20,969 nt of DNA from positions 1 through 20,969 of IMG/VR virus record IMGVR_UViG_3300025732_000330. The stretch is one strand, 5' to 3'. The notes below the pieces were generated by a model. That model ran no database searches. It had not been told where the DNA came from and saw only the letters and a list, made by a program, of their open reading frames with translations. Below are positions 18,862 through 20,969 of this stretch, in pieces. A program made the translations under genes and the position numbers. Numbering within the stretch: position 1 is the stretch's first letter; each line of letters opens with the position of its first letter. This stretch comes from a virus.

Positions 18862-19393
18862 TTGTGATAATTGCTTTATTGACTTTTATCAAAACATCAG
18901 AACGCTTATCTATTGCAGTAATCGCAAATCCGAAAACGTCGTTACATTTCTCGCTATATAATGGATATTTAGTCCCATCGTTTGCTATTGCTACTCTTAA
19001 AAAGTTAAGCATCTTATCTTTATAAAATACCATCTTTTCACGGACGTTCTTTTCAAAAGCAGCAAGCTCTAAATTAGGAAGTACAGTAGAATTTTCATCT
19101 CTGAACTGTCTTATACCTGTCGGTGTAGCGTCAGCATTTGAGAATTTCAAATATTCAAAATAAGTCTGCCAGGATAAATAATCTTTTATATAAGGATCAT
19201 ATAAAGCATCATTATCAGCAGTTAAAGTATCTGAGTCGTATTGACTTTCAATCTCATCGTAAAACTGACCTCCGATAATTTCTTTAAGTGTATCCTGAGC
19301 AATCTTAAGACACACTTGATATTTCTTATCGTTAGTATTTAACGACAAAAAGCAGGCTTCATTTAGATACCCGACTGGAATTAAATTTATCAT
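18854..19393 (-). CDS. Connector-like phage protein (DUF6712-type)
   Basis: From ATG 19393 the product has 179 residues: MINLIPVGYLNEACFLSLNT, a helix KYQVCLKIAQDTLKEIIGGQFYDEI, DPYIKDYLSWQTYFEYLKF, then ENSTVLPNLELAAFEKNVRE. The I-x-x-AQ-x-x-L-x-x-I-x-G-x-x-[FY]-[YD] pattern followed by YIKDYLSW matches a family of Bacteroidota phage structural proteins (DUF6712-type) located near portal genes, probably head-tail connectors. An upstream ATG at 19417 exists, but the one at 19393 overlaps the portal stop codon (ATGA) and is preferred. Confidence 0.7.
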   Translation of the reverse strand: MINLIPVGYLNEACFLSLNTNDKKYQVCLKIAQDTLKEIIGGQFYDEIESQYDSDTLTADNDALYDPYIKDYLSWQTYFEYLKFSNADATPTGIRQFRDENSTVLPNLELAAFEKNVREKMVFYKDKMLNFLRVAIANDGTKYPLYSEKCNDVFGFAITAIDKRSDVLIKVNKAIITNE

Positions 19394-20916
19394 GCTTCTT
19401 CTGGTTTTATTAACCAAGCATCAACGTCAGCATCGGTAAAACCAAAGCCATTCTTTAGAAGTTGTTTAGCCTGATCAAATGTTAATTCTTCCTTATTAAA
19501 CTTTCTAACTATCCTCTGTATGCCTTGTAATTGTCTGCCAGTTAGATTCTTTAAAGAGTCATTCACTTGCTGTTCTGCTGTTGCACTCAACTCATTAATC
19601 GGAGCCAAGTTTAAGTCAGAGAATCCAGGAACGTTCTGCTTTACAAATTCTAACTTTGCTTCAGGAGTTAATACTTCCCAGAACTTATCTTCAATTACTA
19701 TCGGCTGTGAAACAGGAGTATAGTTTATTATCTTAACTTCTGCGCTGATTCCCATCATTGGCAGAAGGATCTCGTTATAAAATTGTTCTAATTTTCTCTG
19801 CTTGCTTGCCACTCTTGACTGCATCAACTCAACAGCCTTCTGGATAGAGTTACCATCAGAACCAAGTGAGCTTTGCTGTTGTGGAAGGTTTGCAAGTACA
19901 GCAGGCACTTCAGTAGCCATCGTTATACCACGAATAGCGTCTGATAAAGTTCCGGCTAATACGTCAAAATTAGAATTAGTTGGAAACGCTTGAATCTTAG
20001 TTGAAGTATCAGCATTTAAAGACCATTGAACTAAAGCAGTACCGGCCTTTTTAGATCCGCTGAAAGCTTCACTCATCTGCTCGTTAAACTCTTCGCCTAC
20101 GCTTTTAGTTGACCTGCTTCGCTTTACTCCGTTATCGTCTGTGTAAATCTCCTGATAAATAGGATTCTTAGAAGGCTGATTAGGATCACCGATAACATTC
20201 ATAAGAACTGACTGAAAGAATCCATTATCTAAATTCTCAGCATGGAATTCCTGAATCTTACCATCTACATAAATCCACTTCTTACCGGACCAATATTTAG
20301 GCACAGGATAGAATTTATACATCGGTCGAGTTGATCCGTAGTAATATACCTGGCCATTGTAGTTAAGTCCGTTAACTTTAATCTCATCAGCTATCGTGTT
20401 TACATTATAAGCGTGATAAGTCTCAGTATATTCTTTTTTATATTCCTGAGTTCCGAAGTATGGATTATACTTAAAGAAATTGATCTGCCTTGAATTAGAC
20501 TTTACAAATCTTACACTTTCAAAAGGAAGCGTGTAAGCGTTTGTAATCTTACCTTCAAAGTTATATTTGAAATTGACTGCAAAGCCATCGAATAAGGCTA
20601 AGTAGTCAGAAAGTTGGTTATGAAGATCCCATAAAGTAGTTCCGTGTTGGTCAACTTTAAGAGACATTAAATTAGGATCTGAGAACCTTGCGCCTTTTAT
20701 AAACTGAGCGATAGTACCAATACATGCAGAGGTTGCCGGAGATTCGTCAACGGCTTGCGCAATGCGTAAAGGTAAGGCATCGTCTTCACCGTAGATGATT
20801 GTATCCTCGGTGTAGTTTTTTTGTGAATTGACGGAAATTTCCCTCGTCAGGTTTTTAGGCGAAAAAGAGTATGCCTGTGGATAAGGCGATACATATCTTT
20901 TCTTTGGCTTTCTCAT
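19390..20916 (-). CDS. Phage portal protein
   Basis: The 508-residue protein looks like portals of Bacteroidota siphoviruses. EDDALPLRIAQAVDESPATSA is followed by CIGTIAQFIKGARF (65-78), a central strand-rich part (LFDGFAVNFKYNFEGKI, LPFESVRF), then ALVQWSLNADTSTKI, a helical stem with QKAVELMQSRVASKQRKLEQ, and a C-terminal GRQLQGIQRIVRKFNKEELTFDQAKQLLKNGFGFTDADVDAWL, a typical ending. The portal forms the ring through which DNA is packed. The usual prohead protease and major capsid genes are not beside it; the next gene is connector-like. A -7 box lies 4 bases before the ATG. Confidence 0.85.
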   Translation of the reverse strand: MRKPKKRYVSPYPQAYSFSPKNLTREISVNSQKNYTEDTIIYGEDDALPLRIAQAVDESPATSACIGTIAQFIKGARFSDPNLMSLKVDQHGTTLWDLHNQLSDYLALFDGFAVNFKYNFEGKITNAYTLPFESVRFVKSNSRQINFFKYNPYFGTQEYKKEYTETYHAYNVNTIADEIKVNGLNYNGQVYYYGSTRPMYKFYPVPKYWSGKKWIYVDGKIQEFHAENLDNGFFQSVLMNVIGDPNQPSKNPIYQEIYTDDNGVKRSRSTKSVGEEFNEQMSEAFSGSKKAGTALVQWSLNADTSTKIQAFPTNSNFDVLAGTLSDAIRGITMATEVPAVLANLPQQQSSLGSDGNSIQKAVELMQSRVASKQRKLEQFYNEILLPMMGISAEVKIINYTPVSQPIVIEDKFWEVLTPEAKLEFVKQNVPGFSDLNLAPINELSATAEQQVNDSLKNLTGRQLQGIQRIVRKFNKEELTFDQAKQLLKNGFGFTDADVDAWLIKPEEA

Positions 20917-20920
20917 TATG

Positions 20921-20950
20921 CAAATTTAAGTATTATTTAAAGCGATTAAA
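20921..20950 (-). promoter_or_regulatory. Promoter-like TTTA-N18-TAAATTTG before the portal gene
   Basis: A perfect TAnnTTTG -7 box (20921-20928) lies 4 bases upstream of the portal ATG, with TTTA (20947-20950) 18 bases further upstream in place of TTTG. If used, transcription would begin almost at the start codon. It may also be a chance match in AT-rich DNA. Confidence 0.35.
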
Positions 20951-20969
20951 CTTCGGTATTTTTTCCCTA

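Overview
The window is part of a tailed double-stranded DNA phage or prophage that most likely infects a member of the Bacteroidota (Flavobacteriia-like). The reasons are an AT-rich genome, short overlapping genes, A-rich leaders without strong Shine-Dalgarno sequences, and upstream elements of the Bacteroidota type (TAnnTTTG at -7, in one case with TTTG about 20 bases upstream). Portal, tail fiber, endolysin, holin-like, NinG, ERF and YqaJ-type proteins together establish the phage identity. No tRNA, rRNA, integrase or CRISPR array was seen.

Layout, read in the main direction of transcription (right to left). (1) 20916-14889: structural genes for the portal protein, a connector-like protein, a beta-rich virion protein and a 1211-residue tail fiber. 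(2) 14866-12575: small genes including a coiled-coil membrane protein, a mini HExxH protein, a holin-like protein, a Cys/Pro membrane protein and a metallophosphoesterase. (3) 11816-12594: the only rightward genes, an M15 endolysin followed by a YfiM-like membrane protein. (4) 11656-45: the leftward early region, starting at a good Bacteroidota promoter (11682-11713). It holds small unknown genes, an ERF annealing protein, a YqaJ/lambda-Exo nuclease, an HTH protein, the HTH replication initiator, a DnaB/KaiC-like ATPase, a C5-methyltransferase-like protein, a PAPS-reductase-like protein, an SSB-tail-like small protein, NinG, two small proteins that look like free-standing virion-associated domains, a HAD-like protein and a ParB-adenine methyltransferase fusion. 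A further gene begins at base 35 and runs off the left edge.

The early genes make a coherent replication and recombination module: initiator plus helicase-like ATPase for replication, ERF plus exonuclease plus NinG for recombination, and two methyltransferases plus a PAPS-reductase-like protein probably for DNA modification or restriction evasion. The most interesting structures are non-coding or cryptic. They are a candidate replication origin inside the initiator gene (two 20-bp dyad repeats flanking a 49-bp stretch of about 12% G+C), two promoter/structured RNA/terminator units at 2577-2702 and 8098-8215, a five-heptad tandem repeat inside the target-recognition region of the methyltransferase, a homopolymer frameshift that breaks the PAPS-reductase-like gene, and an SSB-like NDLPF tail shared by two different proteins. 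Family names come from recognising sequence motifs by eye, without database searches.
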